A DNA stretch of 64,000 nucleotides from Caenorhabditis elegans (GCF_000002985.6 NC_003284.9:3658001-3722000); one strand, 5' to 3'; shown: positions 49,901-62,290, numbered from the stretch's first letter. Notes: generated from the letters alone by a model not told the origin. Numbers and translations: made by a program.

Positions 49901-52900
49901 GTGTCATATGATTTGGTTGGCATCTTCTAGAAAACTTAAAGCTCGTGTGTGTGTGTGTGTGTGTAAAATAGAAAAAAAAAACAAACGAAGATTTGGGTTT
50001 TGCCCTGTTAGAAAAAAAACATTAACGGTGGAGTAGGGCCAATGGGGAAATGATTTCTGACCATATATCAGAAAAAACTGTTCAAAAATTTTAGAGTTTT
50101 TTTTTTTAATTTTGAGTCAAAAATGGTGAAAGCTGAGTTTGCGCCAGTTTTCGAGACATTCGAAGCACTATGGCATGTTTAAACCCCTACAATTATAGAA
50201 GAATATTTTAAACACAATTGACTTAAAATCTAGAATTTTTGTTTAATTTTGAAGGAACAAAGTCCATAAGTACTGAAGTAATTATACCAACACAACATTT
50301 TCCTCTCTGACCTATGCTGTAGAGCAAATTCCAGAGATTCAAGATATTGAATGTCTTCGTTTTCCGATAACGGACCGTGAGAAACACGCACGGCAATACA
50401 AGGAAATAAAAACAACGTGGGTATATGCTATACGAGGAACTGGTCGAATAGTTTAAGCAATTCGTAATAAATTGGTTTTTCCTCTTGAAAGTTTATATTT
50501 GAAATTTGTCGAGTAATGGCTACTATGTGAGCATACACGTGCATCCGGCTCTTTCAATCTGCTGGGAAAAAATTTTGAAACCAATTTTCTTTTATTAGCT
50601 TCAAACAATGTATAATTTCATTGTTTGTGTTCTTCAAAAATAACTATAATGTTTAATTCTTTATAAGTTGACTTTTTGTAATATAGGTTTTCAAAAATAT
50701 TTGTAGTTTCTTAATTCAAAAGTCCAATTTACATTCTCATAGGCAAAGAGTTAACTCTAACTGGGGATGTCAGTTTCGCATTTTATGAGTTTTCACAGCA
50801 AGCAATATGTCACCAGTTGACAAGCCTAAACTAGAACATTTTTCGAGACGTTTCAAACACACGCACACATTTCGAACTTTTCGACGCTCAAACTTTAACT
50901 GACTAATTTATTTTGAAGTTTTGAAATTCCTCCCACTTGTTCTAATTCAATCTTTTGGAAAGCCCCTAGAGACCTCTGGAAACCGCTCGATTTACATCAT
51001 CCATAAACGTCGGCGACTCACTCAGACTTAGTCAAAACACGGGTCGTTGTCGTCGGCCGTGGCGCACGGAAGGGGTGCTTGGGCCACGCGGGTCACTCAA
51101 ATAGAAAGAGAGAGGAGGAATCCAAAATACTTGTGAAGATTGCGCACCAGACTCTAATTCTGAGCGGAGTTTTGTGTCCCGGGCTCCATTCTAAATTGCT
51201 TTTCCCCGCTTTCTACGTGCCCTCCTGTAGTTGTCGTTTCGCGTGACTGGACCAATGATAAAAATTTTCAGAATGTGCCAGCGTGTTCCAGTGAAGAGGA
51301 TCGCGTAAGTACTGCCAGAAGAAACAGTCTTTTTGTCAAACGAGGCTCGGTCACAATGGAGCCCATCAAGAAAGTGGATCTTGAAGAAGTCTACACAGTT
51401 AACAAGCAGGTAGGAACATTTGTTTTCAATTGTCGATCTTTTGAACTTGAACAATGTGATTTTTTTCCAGTTGGGAACCGGTCGTTTTGGTTTTATCAAA
51501 CTCGCAGAGCACAAACAATCAAAGCAAAGGATTGCTATTAAGTTTTTCCCACGACCTCAAACAAAACAGGTATTTGTACTTTTTTCTGACTGAGAGAAGA
51601 GTTTCAATATTTCAAATTTCAGGCCGATTTTGTCCGTGAATACAATTACTCATTTTTCCTATCGCCACATCAAAATATCATTGACACATATGAAGGGATG
51701 TTCCAGTCGTCAGACGACACTGCATACTTCTTCGTACAAGAATTCTGCCCGCGAGCATCATTAAGAGAAGCTGTCGAAGCTACAAACCAAGCAGGTCGGG
51801 TTGACATTTAAATAGAAACACAAATAACAAGTTAGACGCTAACACATGTGTGACAGTGGATCAATGAAACGTTTTAAACTCTCACGGCGCCCATGAGAAG
51901 CTCCCGGCGGGGGATCTTTCTAAGATTTATGGGAATTCTAGCCTGGTATTACACATCAAACTTCTCAAAGACTCAATGTGATTTCAAGTTGACCTTATGC
52001 CTGGGAAGAGAGATTTATTGAAAAAATGTGTTGATTTGATCCTCTAGAGTAAGCTTTTTTTCACATTACAAGCAAATCTCTGACACAAACGGGATGGGGA
52101 AAACAACAAAAAATGTTAAGAGGACCCTTCAATTACAAGACCAAAGATCTTCTGTCTGAGTTTGGGCTCCATGTTTGAGAGCATGAAAATGATCAAAAAT
52201 CTGATTGTTTTTGAGTCAACACACTCGATGACTTCTTCTTTTTAATGTTGGCAGGGTGTTTCCTGATTTTATAGTTAAATTGATAAATTCTTAAGGGCGC
52301 TTGCGGGAAAATTGTCAAAAACATTTTATGTGTGTGGTAAAACAACCAAATATCATATAAAAACTTTTCCCAGAATTTTTGAAACTGTTTTTTTTGTTTC
52401 AAAAAGTGATAATTACTTAGTTTTTGCCACTTTTTTGTGGAAGTCGAAAATAAAAAAAAAAGTTTACTTAAATTTTATGGTCTCCTCATGTTTTGAAAAT
52501 TAATATTCAAACACTGTAGGGATTATGTTTTACCGAAATAGCTATAGTTTTCCCAAAAAGTGGGCGAAAATTCAGTAATTACTATTTTTCACTGTCAATA
52601 AAAACATTTCGAACTCTTTTTGGAAAGTTTTACCCAAATAGTTGTCATTTTAGCACCATTTTCAATAACTTATTTTCCAGGAATCGGAGAGGCGAACACG
52701 AAAAAAGTATTCGCAGCAGTACTATCAGCTATAGAATTTATGCATGATGAGAACCTTGTACATCGGAATCTTAAAGCAGAAAATATCCTGATCTTTGATG
52801 CAAATGATTACTCAAAGGTTTGTATTTTTTAGTTTTCTACAACAAAATTGGAGCATAACATTTTCAGGTAAAAGTCACCGATTTTGGATTGACGCGAAAA

Positions 52901-55012
52901 GTGGACACCACTGTAAAATATTTGGAATACGTCAACAATTACCACGCCGCCGAACTCTGCGACACTGTTGTGAACGAAAAGCTCGTGGTAAACAAGAGCA
53001 CGGATATTTGGGCACTTGGTAAGTCAATTCATCCCTCCTAATTTTGTTTGCAACGCTTTTAGAAACGTGCCAGTTGACATCATTTTTGACAAGTAGTAGG
53101 CGGCTCGGCCACTTAAGAGATCCGATATTTTTCCTTGTTCACTTTGTTCTGTTTCCGTGCAGGGTGCAGGGTACAGGATCAAAAGATTTATTGACTTTTT
53201 ACAACAAACTTGGTACCTTGGTACAATCGGTGTTGGACTGTAACTGGAACAATTGTTTCAAGTGCTCATTGAGTTTACACAGGAAGCGAAAATATTTGAA
53301 AGTAGAGGACGGCACTGTGAAAATGATTAAAATATATTCCTACGATGATAAAACTTTTCGCAAAATTTTGGAAATTTTTCATTTCGAGTTCAAAAAAGTT
53401 CAAAAAAGTGATGAAGGAGACTCGAAATAAAAACATTTCAAAAATTTTGAATGTTTTCAGGAAAGGTTTTTAATCATTTCCCCACTGGTCCTACTTCACC
53501 ATCATTATATTTTTTGGATCAAATCAAAGTTCATTGTATTTTGAGAAATTTGCTCCTTTATAGTTCAAGTTAACGAGGTTCATTGAATCTGATCACATGT
53601 TTTTCTCTGTTAAACCTATTTTCAACAACCACCCCAACAACCAACATGTGGTAAAAGACAAGGGTCTCGGAAAATTTGAGAAGTTTGGGAATGAATCAGT
53701 GAACGAGAATTAGACCTTTTTCCCCATCCTATGTTTTTCTTCAAAACAATTTCAAAGCGTGAAGGCAATGTGTTCCTCTCAATGACCTGTGCAGGACCAA
53801 TCAGACGGGGGCCGCTTTTTCTATTTTTATAAAAGCCATTGACGTCATTGCGTCATGGCTCCAGCCGCTGCGACACACGTTTGCAATATTGATGGCCGTA
53901 CGTTAAATAGTTACAGCTGCAACTAATAATAGATGCTGATGCTGAGGGGACTCCCGTCGCTGGAGATTAGAGACCCGTAAATTTGAAGAGAATCGACGGA
54001 AAATTAGATATTACAACGGTCATTGAGTGTGCAGACAATTGAAACACAAAAAAAAAACATCTGACGATTTTTTGTTTCAGGTATCATTTTCTTCTACTGC
54101 ATGAAAGGGAAATTCCCATGGCAGAAAGCATCAATAATGTGCAAACCATACTGGGAATGGGAACAATGGCTGAAGCGAAAGAATCCAGCTTTGCCAAAGA
54201 AGTTTAACCCGTTCTCTGAAAAAGCTTTAAAACTGTTCAAAAAGTAAGAGTTCATGAATACAAAAACATATCTTGCACTTAAAAAAAACTTAAAATTTCA
54301 GATCATTAACTCCTCGATTCAAAGACAGGTGGACAGCAAAAGATATGAGAAAGTGCTTGGCAAAAGAAAAACTCTTAAAATCAGTTAAGGTAGCAGTCCC
54401 ATACTATTGATTGTTCGTCGTGTTGTCGTCATCCATATTCATTTTATATCGCACAAAACTTGAAAGCCACCCATTATTATCCTACTTCACCAATATTTTA
54501 TTAAAACGTTAAATCATCACATACTTTCCCTTCCCATCACCATTTCGTTTAGTATTTTGCACATAAGACCCGTTGTATGAAATTGTATCAAATTGATCTC
54601 TAACGCCACACCGAACACAAGAAGTACACACGAACTACTGAATTTTGTTAGAAGGTAATGGTTGAATGCTACACGTTTCCAAAAAAGGCTAACAGAGTGC
54701 AAGTGTGATTTAGAATTTGTGACCTACAATTTGTTTGATTCTAACTGTTTGGTTTGGTTTTCTAATGCTACTATTATCGACTAAATTTAAATTATCTAAT
54801 TGCAGAGGCCTGAAGAAGACTACTATGTAATGATAGACACTGCCTCAAAGTCCCGCCAAACCGCAACTTCAAGTTCAGGCGAGCCTCAGGACCCTAGTGC
54901 TCCGGCAGCGGAGCAGAGGAAACAGAAGTCGACTCTTCAACAATGGATCAGCACGACCTTAACGGCAATGGCAGAAATCAGTGAACAAGTGGTGTCCGCC
55001 AGAGACGATTAA
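40983..55012 (+). CDS. SBK-family kinase-like protein, long isoform (probable pseudokinase)
   Basis: Exons 40983-41059, 41365-41487, 42324-42471, 42529-42645 and 42697-42762 join in phase to the common exons 51272-51409, 51471-51569, 51623-51794, 52681-52817, 52868-53018, 54081-54243, 54302-54389 and 54806-55012, giving 561 residues. The N-terminal 177 residues are unique to this form: Ser/Pro/Arg-rich and probably disordered. The kinase-like domain matches SH3-binding kinase (SBK1) relatives: GTGRFG loop, AIK lysine, DFG, and a late FPW block followed by W-rich helices. The catalytic HRD is HRN and APE is AAE. The tail is Ser/Gln-rich. The first exon and its donor (GTATTG) are inferred from phase alone. 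It probably works as a scaffold or regulator rather than an active kinase. Confidence 0.7.
46437..46625. repeat. inverted repeat GGCAGGCGTGTCAG
   Basis: The left part reads gcctgcctgacacctgccgc and the right part ggcaaggcaggcgtgtcag, its near reverse complement, with AT-rich sequence between. It is a dispersed fold-back repeat. Confidence 0.6.
47379..47398 (+). repeat. (TG)10 microsatellite
   Basis: Ten uninterrupted TG units, in the kinase upstream interval. Confidence 0.95.
48655..55012 (+). CDS. SBK-family kinase-like protein, short isoform
   Basis: An alternative first exon (48655-48996, phase 0) splices to 51272 and the common exons, giving 498 residues. It begins METLGRVW and is Ser/Arg/His-rich with several RRxS-type sites. 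In this numbering the Gly loop is at 162-167, the ATP-binding Lys is 184, and the HRD equivalent is His278-Arg279-Asn280 with Lys282 and Asn285 kept. DFG is at 301-303 and the APE equivalent is Ala-Ala-Glu at 323-325. The upstream 48.4-48.65 kb is GC- and CT-rich, unlike its surroundings, and looks like a separate promoter. Nucleotide binding looks possible, but the catalytic base is missing. Confidence 0.85.
49945..49964 (+). repeat. (GT)10 microsatellite
   Basis: Ten uninterrupted GT units within the 2.3-kb intron of the kinase-like gene. Confidence 0.95.
50028..50205 (+). repeat. dispersed repeat, ggtggagtagggcc...ccctacaatt
   Basis: Starts with ggtggagtagggccaatggg and ends with catgtttaaacccctacaat. 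Related ends occur near 735-985, 53470-53515 and 63236-63425, in both orientations. It is a short non-autonomous transposon-like repeat, and none of the copies carries a coding region. Confidence 0.65.
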
Positions 55013-55308
55013 CATTTCAACCTCCCCCTTTTGCATTTCGTTTTTGTTTTTTTTTCGAACTTCTTGTCATTTCAAATTTTACAAGTAACCCGTGTCTTCA
55101 GTGACACCTAGCTTATATTGTACGAGTGTGACAATATATAGAACACAACACATTTCCGGTCCTTTGAATAACACTTTTTCTCCAGTTCTCTTATTTCATC
55201 CACTTCCTCATACCTTTTTATTTGTATACAGTATGGCTGAAAGCTTGGCAACAAAAAAAGTAACCGAAATTATGTTCAATTTTTTAATCAAATGTTTCTC
55301 ACTTTTTC

Positions 55309-55314
55309 AATAAA
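55309..55314 (+). terminator. poly(A) signal AATAAA of the kinase-like gene
   Basis: AATAAA about 300 bases after the stop, following a T-rich 3' UTR. Confidence 0.6.
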
Positions 55315-55889
55315 AAACTTAAAACCCCGCATATCTGATGGTATAAATTGTGAAGAAAACGTATTTCTTTAAAACAATGAATGAAAATTTTATAACTGAC
55401 CAATTGTACCAGCTTTTTGTACCTGGTGCTTGAATACAACAACTTAGCAGTGTGCAAAAAGTATATGGATATGGGACTTCCTGAGATTTTCGATAATTTC
55501 ACCGAAAACCCTCATTTTTTTAAAAGCAAGTTTAATTATTATTTTCAGGTCTGGGTTTGATTCCGCCTAATTTTTTTCAAATATGAAATTTTTTTCAGTT
55601 TGATAATTTTGAAATTGTTTGTTTTATAATGTAAAAACAGTCATTTTTAACAATAAATATCATTGATTTCTTTTCCGAAAAAAATCAGTTTGAAAATTGT
55701 TTGACTTAACACCTTTGCCAGGAACTTGGGGTTTGCGAATTAATTTGATGGAAATCAAAAAAAGTATGCCGAGAGAGTCGGCAATTTACGCATATAATTT
55801 TTTTTTGATCGAAGTGAGATATTCAAACATTTTGAAAATTTGTTTAATATGGTGCGCTGAATAAAATAGGATTATAAAAAATAGATAAA

Positions 55890-56108
55890 TTTCCCCTGTA
55901 GCTCAAAAATACCCCATGTAGCTTCAAAATTACCAATGTAGCTACATAGTTTCCCATGTAGCTCCAAAAGATCCCATGCAGATCCACAGTTTCCCATGTA
56001 GCTTCAAAACTCTCCATGTAGCCCCTAAATCTTCCATGTAGCTTCACACTTACTCATGTAGCTTCAAAGTTTCCCATTTAGCTCCAATATTACCTATCTA
56101 TCTCCAAT
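55890..56108. repeat. 20-bp minisatellite, TTCCCATGTAGCTTCAAAAT
   Basis: About eleven diverged copies of a 20-base unit built on ttcccatgtagcttcaaaat. The core catgtagct is nearly constant; the flanks vary. It lies between the kinase-like gene and the next plus-strand gene. A read-through on the minus strand is an artefact of the unit, not a gene. Confidence 0.9.
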
Positions 56109-56244
56109 GGGCCGCGAACCCGACCCACAAGTTGATCGCGGGTCGAACAGGCCTACTTTCTACTGCATGTTAAAAAAATATTGCAATTTGTAGATTTCAT
56201 TTTTCCTTTAAATTCGTAAAATAAAAAAAAATTTGATCCAAAAA

Positions 56245-56705
56245 AGTAAAATTGTTCCATCAAAAATTCTAGATTTTCCAATAATTTAAAAACTATTTTT
56301 TAAGTGCGATTTCTATAGTTGGAAATTAAAAAATGATTTTTTTAGGAAATTTGAGTTGACCGAATGAAACAAAAAAATACTTGAGACAAACATTCATTTC
56401 AACTAGATTGTTTTATTCAGTCAACTCAAATTTCGAAAAAAAAATCATTTTTTAATTTTCAACTATAGAAATCTCACCTAAAAAATTGTTTTTAAATTAA
56501 TGGAAAATCTAGCGTTTTTGATTCAACCATTTTCAAATTTTTTGGGAAATACTTGAGACAAACATTTATTTCAGCTGGATTGTTTCATTCAGTCAACTCA
56601 AAATTCCGAAAAAAAAAAATTTTTTAATTTTCAACTATAGAAATCGCCCCTAAAATTTTTTTAATTATTGGAAAATCTAGCGTTTCTGAGGGAACAATTT
56701 TGCAG
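56245..56705. repeat. palindromic repeat with a third, direct copy of one arm
   Basis: Arm 56250-56375 is the reverse complement of about 56405-56535 (shared words such as attttctattgggaa-like AT-rich sequence, tttctatagttg and gttgac). The right arm with its centre (aaatacttgagacaaacatt) then recurs as a direct copy at about 56546-56700. It is a fold-back element plus a tandem partial duplication. The rest of 55013-57096 holds no gene. Confidence 0.75.
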
Positions 56706-57096
56706 TTTGTAGAAAATACTTGTGACAGACATCAATTTATAGTTCTTTAAGTTGATTTCTTGGGCCAGTTTTAAAGTTATTGCTTTACTCAAATTAGATC
56801 GAACTATATTCCAACGCACTTTGGCGGTCACGTTTTATATGCACATCAATTGTTGGATGTTTAATTTTCATGCCGCTGTCTTTTTTTACTTCCTATCTAT
56901 TTTGCTTGCTAGAGTCCCGTCACTTTTGGATGTGAAACGGATATGATTGCCAAAAAGACAAAACCAAATTGTCCTTGTTTGTGAGCGTCGCATTTTTACG
57001 CTTCGCGGGCTCCACACCGCCGACCCGTTTGCCTGATTGATTTAACAGAAGTTCGAAGTGCGGTTATTGTCACTGTTTCAATTTTCCACTGTCACA

Positions 57097-60000
57097 ATGT
57101 TCGCATCATCTCCAGATCATTTTCGTCCGCACGACAGTTTGGTAAGTCAAGATTGTAAGTTATAAATCAACTAATGATTACACCAGAATCTGCCTACGTA
57201 TATACATATCAGTTTGATGGAAAGTGAAGAGCAATGTGATAGCATTAATTTTCCATTTTCACTACGGTTAGATAATCCAACACTTGAAAGGATTGCAGTG
57301 AAAAAGCTGAAATGTATTGAAAGAGGATGTAAGTTATCTTAAAACTATTCGTCAATTTTCTCAAAATCTAAATAAATTAATATTTTGTTAATATCAACAT
57401 GGTTAGCTGAAACTTTGATGTTGGATGTATAGTTTCATGTTATATGTTAATCTATGTACATCGGTTAAGTTTTTTACAAAACATATATATTTTTGAAAAT
57501 AGTATAATCTCAAAATCTACTTGGTTTTCAGCTACATATTTTTGAAGTTTTGGTGTGATTGACTTTAGGATACAACCCTTAGCTTTGAAATCTTTTATTC
57601 ACTCCTTTAAATTTTAATTTGTGCAATTAAGACGCTGTCTCCAGGAATGAATTTTCGAAGTCCTGCTATTTTTTAAATTATCAAAAAATCATAACTTCAG
57701 ATGCTTATCCGCATATAGACATCGTGTTTGCTAGAGGAGAAACTAGCTTATTAACCAATGGGCTTATTACTTCAGAAAAGGACCAAAAAACTTGTGGTAA
57801 CTTAAAACTTGTTATGTATTAATCAACTATTTTAACTTCGCACAGGATTTTACAAAAGTGTCCAGACAATTTCACGCAACTCCACAGAGCTTCAGCTACT
57901 ACCTGACTTTGAAACGAAAACCAATCTGAATGGTAAATATATTTTTTATAGTCACATTCTTCTGATACACTTGTTTAAGGTTATGTAATATTTGCGTACA
58001 ACACCATGGAACACATGCATACCCCCAAATTCACAACATCTTGGAAAACATGGTCTGGTGCTAGAATGTTGAGCACGAGAATGCCCTTGCCACATATTGT
58101 AACAAAGTATGTTTTTATTCGTTCACAGAAGTCGAAATAATTGTGTTTTTACAGAATGTCATTTTTCAAAAAAGTTTCCGGTCATCTGACGTTTGAATAC
58201 ATTTTGATTGCAAAAGTGAAAAACATGATGGTTGCCATTCAATTACATTTGATTATTTCAAAACACCATTATTGCAGGTAAACGCTGCTCCAGCGTTGAA
58301 TGTTCTTCATTACATGAAGCCAAAACTTTGCGCGTATGTTGGAGCATATAGAAAAATATCATTTGAGGTGGAGAATTCAAAAATCTGAAAGGTTTTGAAG
58401 TTCTACATATTTTTCAGGTAAATAGAAATTTGTGCCGTAGTCTTGGACTGGCCGAAGCAAACTACGCAGACGCACTGACAAATCGATTTCGAGTATCATA
58501 CAGTAATAATACTGGATATGTCGAGATGTCGAAATTTATTGAGTATAGGTGTAAAGAAGAAGAAGAAGAAGCGAGAGCAGCAAAAGAAAAGCTTGTCAAA
58601 AAGTCAACTCATGTACAAACAGAACCAACGGACACCTTAAGAAACATAAGGAAAAAGTTACCGAGGCAAGTTTAGGTTACCAAAAGTATAATAGATGATT
58701 TGATAAAAATGCAAAAAAGTGGTTTGGAATTTTTTCGGGGTTGCATTTGAAATATTTTTTAAAACTTCAAAATTTTTACAATGAAACTCATGCGCTTAAA
58801 AAGTTACTTTAAAAGTAAATGTTCCAGATGTTGAAATGTTTCCTTGTGTGCTTTTTTTATCAAAATTAAAAAAAAAATACTCTAAGCGCGGCGCCTACTA
58901 CTATACATTTGTTTTAAAAGGCCGTTTCAAACTGAACTGTGAGGAGTCCTGGTGATAAGACATCTATAATAGATTTTTGAAATAATAATGTGTAAATGTC
59001 CCGATGAAAGAAAATCGAAAGTACATAGTCTTTGTTCATGCTTGGCATATTTCCAACTTTACAAATGAAATTTAAACTTTTCAAAAGTTTTGAAGCACTT
59101 TTGTCTTTTATGTTTAGGTACAAGTGGTCAATTTGGGTATAAAGGTAAGAAGTTTCATTTTGAGGTATAATATTGACTGTGATTTCAAAAAAATCAATAT
59201 AATTTGTGAACAGTTTTACTTTAAACAATTTTTGATTATTACTTCAAACAATTGTTGATGATTTCAGAACACTGCCGTCCACCCCCAATACAATTCGTTC
59301 TCCATCAACTCCACCAATTTTCTACCCGACATATCCCTCCCCAAACTCAATCATAGGAACTATAATCGAACATAAAAGTGAAATTGTCACAGTTGGCAAC
59401 AACTATTTGCTGGTTCTTGATAATCGCAGTAAGTTGAAATACATGAAAGACTTCTTAGGCTTAATCTCAAGCTCTTAAATGATCTTAAACAATGATGTGA
59501 TGATGGTTCGGATTAAATAATGAAAGAACACTTTTGAAGATCAAGCAGCAAACGTTCTTTCATACACTCCGCGTTCTGAAGCTCTACAAAAAGCTGAGAA
59601 AATTTTCAATGATCAAATGCCAAGTCTGCCTGTTGAGCACAAAGATATTCCAGTTAGTCATGAAATTCAAAAGATCTTTAAATGTTCTAATAAATTTTAT
59701 TTTCAGCAAGTTTTTTCTCGGAGCCCATCGAATCTCTACAATTCGAACAATGAGACGCCATTACTACAAAATTTCCAGAAGCTCCCTGAGTATGTTATCA
59801 CTGAATGTTTAGAGAAAAGTAGAATTCTGAATATTGGCTCACTAAATCTTAGATTAATTTTTCATAGTGTTTTCGAATACTTTACTTTTCGAAAATTTTG
59901 AATGTTTGCGCCTAACTTCTAGGTAAAGAACACGGATTAAAAATTCTCTTATTTTTAACTGAAATCGTTGAGATTCCGCAAAGAACTAGTAGAAAGGGAA

Positions 60001-60300
60001 GAAGGGATAGACCTCAAGTGAGTTCCCATTATGAGGCGAGGCAAATAATACCTAGTTAGTGAATAAAATAGTGCTTTTCAATTTGAAAGAAAAACTAATA
60101 AAGAAAAAAGAGGCCAGACCGAAATTTTCAAGCAAATAGTATTGTTTTTTTTTCGTTTAGCAAAAAATAACTTTTAGTATTCATAAAACGAAACACACAA
60201 TTTCAGAGACGATGGATCATTACTACGACACCTAAAAACCAAGTATTTCAACTCGGAAGAATATACATCCGCCGAGTTTTGCAAGCATATGCCAAAATAG
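57097..60300 (+). CDS. unrecognised protein with a likely GC-AG intron
   Basis: Twelve exons: 57097-57141, 57187-57328, 57701-57796, 57846-57932, 57980-58106, 58155-58215, 58278-58367, 58418-58665, 59268-59428, 59540-59652, 59707-59789, 60207-60300. They encode 448 residues. About 1-235 looks like a beta-rich globular region with alternating hydrophobic residues and many aromatics. A Glu-rich charged helix (about 255-285) follows, then a Pro/Ser/Thr-rich linker and short helical segments to an acidic, Lys-containing end. There is no signal peptide or membrane helix, so it is probably cytosolic or nuclear. The donor after 58665 is AG-GCAAGT, a GC donor; if it is not used, the protein stops five codons later. 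I do not recognise the family. A nematode-restricted beta-sandwich protein is a guess. Confidence 0.75.
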
Positions 60301-62266
60301 GAATCTTGAACTTTCAAGCCTTTTGTTATAAGATTAAAGCATCTCGCATCATGATATCAAGCTTGTTTTCAATTTTTTTGTCACAAATTCGTTTTTTAAA
60401 TGCGTTCAACCTTTATCTTGAAGCTTTCGTGTTCTTTGAAAATTTGATGTCTAACAATAGAATGCTCGTCAGTCCGGAAATCAGATTTTGAAATAAAGGT
60501 AAATCTGCGTTTGATGACGATTCTCTCATACCGGATGAGCACCATCACTTCACAATTTCACAAAGTTCTTCTTCTCCTTTTTTTTTGTTTCTTGTTATCT
60601 GGTTTGAATTTTTGCTAGAAAATAAAGCTGGTTTCTTCCAAAGATTAAAACCAAAAAACGTGTGAATTGAATGTGTCAATTACATGGAAATGTGCAGTAG
60701 TTGTTTTTTTTGTGATGATTGAGAGACGCATATTTTTAATCAGAAACCATTGACGAGTGTTTTGTCACTGGACTGCTTGTTTCAAAAAAAATTAATCGCT
60801 GGGAAGTAATGGTAATGGCTTATTTTGTAATTGTCGTTTTACGGCACAGGCAATCTTTATTTAAAAACAAAACTAAACGCTGATGCAGTTTACAAACTTT
60901 GAATGTTCATATTAGTATTTTATTCTCTACCAGAATAGCATTTTGCAAAATATTATAAAAATGCATTTGCATTAGCTACTTCTATTGCAATATTATTGTC
61001 TCAAATTTAGAATTGAATATATACATTGTTTTTCAACTATTTTTATATGTTAACTATGTTTTTATTATCAATATTGCCGTTGTTGAACAGAACACTTGAA
61101 ATTCTGCAAATATCCAAATTTTTCAAATGTTTGGCTACATGCTGTAAAAGCTATACTGTAAATTCGATTTATCTTGGACATTAGCGTGTTTCACTCTCAG
61201 ATATTAAGGATTTTAGAATCCATAAGAAGTATATTTCTATCATACTTTATTGCATATTTTGGTTGTTTGTTTCAATTTATTTCACCGATTAAGGTACATT
61301 TAAAGTCGATAGATGACCAAAAAATACAAAAATTGGCCTATCTGCTTAAAAGGTACGTCAATCAACGAAATAACGTATGAACGAGTAAATATGCAATGAA
61401 GGAAGATAAATTGCTCTACGTTCAACATACCCAGAACCGTTACTTTTAATTCCTAATGTGTAAGAATGTTCTCAATTTTGAAGCTTTGAAAACTTTTGCC
61501 TACTCACAAAACGTGACAGAACTGAATAAAGTAGTAGTTCCAAACCCAAACATATTTGAAGGATGAAAGTTCAGAAACCTCAAAACTAGCTCATTCAAAC
61601 TGTGATATCAGTTATGTTTGAATGTTTTATAAACATTTACCTTAATGTACTCAATTTTTTTCTTCAAATCTTTAATCAAATTGAAAAAATTTATCAACAC
61701 CTAGAGGTATGCTCTGATTGTTTCCTTTTTTTGATTTCAGAAAGAAAGTAGCAAATCTTATCAAAAAAATCGAATTATATAGAACCTTTCGTCTGTGATC
61801 CTTTCAAAAAGTTCAGTAAGTGTGGGAGGAGGAGTAAAGTATTGCTATCTTTCGCTCTCTTCTCCTTAGCTGACCATTATTCTTTGCATTGCTTCGGAAA
61901 CGAAATCACGCAAAAGCTTTTCAGCGAGTTTTCCAAAATTTTAAAGAATCTACTTTTGAACGTGAATGGCCATGTTGTGTTGTGCGTGGGTTGTTTTCTA
62001 TTTTCCATGAAATGTTTCCTCCATTTGTCCCTAGATTTCACTTAAAGCTTACATTCAGCATTTTCCTTGTCCCATGCTTATTGTCTCATGTATACATTGA
62101 TAAATGTGGGCTTAATCCTCTTGAAACTTGCACATTCCCAACTTGACGTCAAGCGCGTTTTGGAGTTATTTTAGGATTTTGTTTTATGATAGAACACTGT
62201 TTTTTCGAGTTTTCAAGTGCAACATATATTTTTGTTTTCTACACACTTCATCCGTTTTTTTCTGAG

Positions 62267-62290
62267 AACTTCACAAGACGTTGTGAAGTT
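62267..62290 (+). repeat. hairpin with 10-bp perfect stem (AACTTCACAA)
   Basis: AACTTCACAA and TTGTGAAGTT are separated by only four bases (GACG). It shares the core acttcac with the hairpin 230 bases downstream. Confidence 0.7.

Larger units (their letters stand above)
48997..51271. other. common 2.3-kb intron of the kinase-like gene
   Basis: Separates the short-isoform first exon from the first common exon. It contains a (GT)n run, a dispersed repeat at 50028-50205 and a GC-richer block at about 51000-51110. No exon is seen. Confidence 0.55.

Noticed and set aside
53044..53430. 128-codon plus-strand frame in a kinase intron
   Set aside because: Sits between two well-supported exons (53018 and 54081) that join in phase; composition is intron-like.
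55844..56047. 67-codon minus-strand frame with repeated Lys-Leu-His-Gly pattern
   Set aside because: It is the 20-bp minisatellite read through; the protein repeat is a by-product.
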